Shown: piece by piece, positions 63,186 through 64,000 of the stretch
Position numbering within the stretch: position 1 is the first letter of the stretch
Layout of the letters: each line of letters begins with the position of its first letter
DNA from: UBA7328 sp965247965
Lineage (GTDB): Bacteria; Bacteroidota; Bacteroidia; Chitinophagales; Saprospiraceae
Assembly (NCBI GenBank): GCA_965247965.1
Contig: OZ252053.1
Coordinates: 5,270,001-5,334,000 of the forward strand
Direction: 5' to 3'
DNA length: 64,000 nucleotides
Position numbers and translations under genes: made by a program
The notes under the pieces: model-generated
Databases searched by the model: none
Told to the model about the DNA's origin: nothing
The model's input: only the letters and a program-made list of their open reading frames with translations

Positions 63186-63902
63186 TTAGGTATTTAAAAA
63201 TGCTTTTACAAAGTCTATAGTAGAAGTACGAATCTCTTCTCTCGTTCCTGCGGCAGCTACCTTACCGCGATCCATGACCATGATATGATCCGCGATTTTC
63301 ATTGCCTCCCGATGGTCATGGGTAACATAGAGCAACGTAAATTGCTTTTCTTGCTGAATGGTTTTAAGATGTTTAAGGAAGTTTTCTTTTAAATGCGTGT
63401 CTATATTGGACAGGGGTTCGTCCATAAGGAGAATTTCCGGTTGCGTGGCTAACGATCGGGCAACAGCAACCATTTGTTTCTGTCCACCAGAAAGTTCATG
63501 GGGATATTTCGTGGTTTTATCACCTATACCGAATAAATCCAGCAACTCAACCACTTTGGATTTTATGTTTTTTTGTTTTGTTTCTTTCAATCCAAAAGCA
63601 ATGTTCTCATAGACATTAAAATGAGGCCAGAGTGCCAGATCTTGAAAAATGAACCCAATTTTCCGTTTGTGTGGTGGCACGCAGGTTTCCTTCTTTCTAC
63701 TTACTATTGTCCCCTCTATTTTCACTACCCCGTTTGAAGGCTCTTCCAGCCCGGCAATTAAACGCAGTACCGTCGTTTTTCCACAGCCCGAAGGCCCGAG
63801 CAAACAGGTGGTTTTTCCGGGCTCAAAAGTAAAAGAAAGATCGTTCAAAGTTTCTTTATCTCCATAGTTGTGGGCTATATTTTCGAGGGTTATTTTATGC
63901 AT
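63186..63902 (-). CDS. ABC transporter ATP-binding protein
   Basis: A 238-residue ATPase of the spermidine/iron/sulfate-type (PotA-like) importer class. Walker A GPSGCGKTT (about residues 37-45), Q-loop FIFQDLALWPHF, signature LSGGQKQMVAVARSL, Walker B EILLMDEPLSN and the H-loop YVTHDHREA are all seen. It overlaps the end of the permease gene by 8 bases. It lacks the C-terminal TOBE domain of full PotA or UgpC proteins. Its substrate cannot be inferred from this piece. Confidence 0.9.
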   Translation of the reverse strand: MHKITLENIAHNYGDKETLNDLSFTFEPGKTTCLLGPSGCGKTTVLRLIAGLEEPSNGVVKIEGTIVSRKKETCVPPHKRKIGFIFQDLALWPHFNVYENIAFGLKETKQKNIKSKVVELLDLFGIGDKTTKYPHELSGGQKQMVAVARSLATQPEILLMDEPLSNIDTHLKENFLKHLKTIQQEKQFTLLYVTHDHREAMKIADHIMVMDRGKVAAAGTREEIRTSTIDFVKAFLNT

Positions 63903-64000
63903 AGCGATATTTTCTGAAGACCCATTTACCCAAAATAAAGAACATAGAGATTGATAATATTGTTATGGCCAGGTTGATCAAGGTCATGCTACTGGTAAGG
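63895..64000 (-). CDS. ABC transporter permease, C-terminal end only
   Basis: The last 34 codons, reading SSMTLINLAITILSISMFF, then LGKWVFRKYRYA and a stop, form a final membrane helix with a basic cytosolic tail. The reading frame runs off the window. Overlap with the ATPase start indicates a single importer operon. Confidence 0.65.
   Translation of the reverse strand, partial: LTSSMTLINLAITILSISMFFILGKWVFRKYRYA

Overview
The window looks like a chromosomal stretch of a Bacteroidota bacterium, probably an environmental or marine polysaccharide degrader of the Cytophagia or Saprospiria type. Evidence is the SusC and SusD homologues, many secreted lipoproteins, DUF1080 and DUF2961 proteins, a Bacteroidota-type mannose-6-phosphate isomerase, an AT-rich base composition and a S1 sulfatase. 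The exact lineage cannot be read from the sequence. No rRNA, tRNA or CRISPR array was seen, and no transcription regulator of a carbohydrate locus.

Layout. 1-3019 is a SusC-like receptor cut by the window edge. 3.0-4.9 kb holds palindromic repeats and a REP-flanked IS200-type (RAYT) transposase. 5-22 kb is a dispersed fructan locus: three intact GH32 genes (5001, 12172, 14006), one broken GH32 (16733-18492), a sodium:sugar symporter (18604), a GH172/DUF2961 enzyme (20466), a BNR protein and a FrcK-like sugar kinase, interspersed with YefM-YoeB and HigBA toxin-antitoxin pairs and a dead Fic gene. 22.5-28.2 kb is an RND efflux operon (adaptor, pump, TolC). 28.3-32.2 kb is an overlapping pair: a sorbosone-dehydrogenase-like propeller with a cupredoxin tail, and a DUF1080-PA14 protein. 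32.9-43.8 kb returns to sugar use: a VCBS lipoprotein, a class II aldolase-like protein, a class I (DhnA-type) aldolase, two GH32 genes, mannose-6-phosphate isomerase and a frameshifted ADP-ribosylglycohydrolase. An IS4 element sits in a four-helix-bundle gene here.

43.8-46.1 kb is a rearranged scar: two PhoD phosphatase fragments in inverted order around an ISKra4-type element, then a RAYT remnant. 46.1-59.2 kb is a second polysaccharide locus on the minus strand: a Tat-type beta-helix protein, a canonical GH32, a glycosidase-like fragment, a sulfatase, a large GH141-like beta-helix protein, SusD and SusC. 59.2-62.4 kb is a graveyard of an IS4 element, HicA and HicB remnants, REP palindromes and a second copy of the RAYT remnant carrying a 229-bp MITE. 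62.4-64 kb has a lipoprotein and the end of an ABC transporter operon.

Inferred joint function: six intact GH32 enzymes and the GH172 protein cut fructose polymers or difructose anhydrides outside the cytoplasm. Fructose enters by the SSS symporter, is phosphorylated by the FrcK-like kinase, and is split by the class I aldolase or interconverted by ManA. No SusCD pair lies directly beside the first GH32 group. Four of the six intact GH32 proteins lack the canonical acid/base Glu of the EC motif and share a different motif. The beta-helix gene and the GH32 gene of the second locus share a 5-prime region with a covarying hairpin, which may be an undescribed cis-regulatory element.
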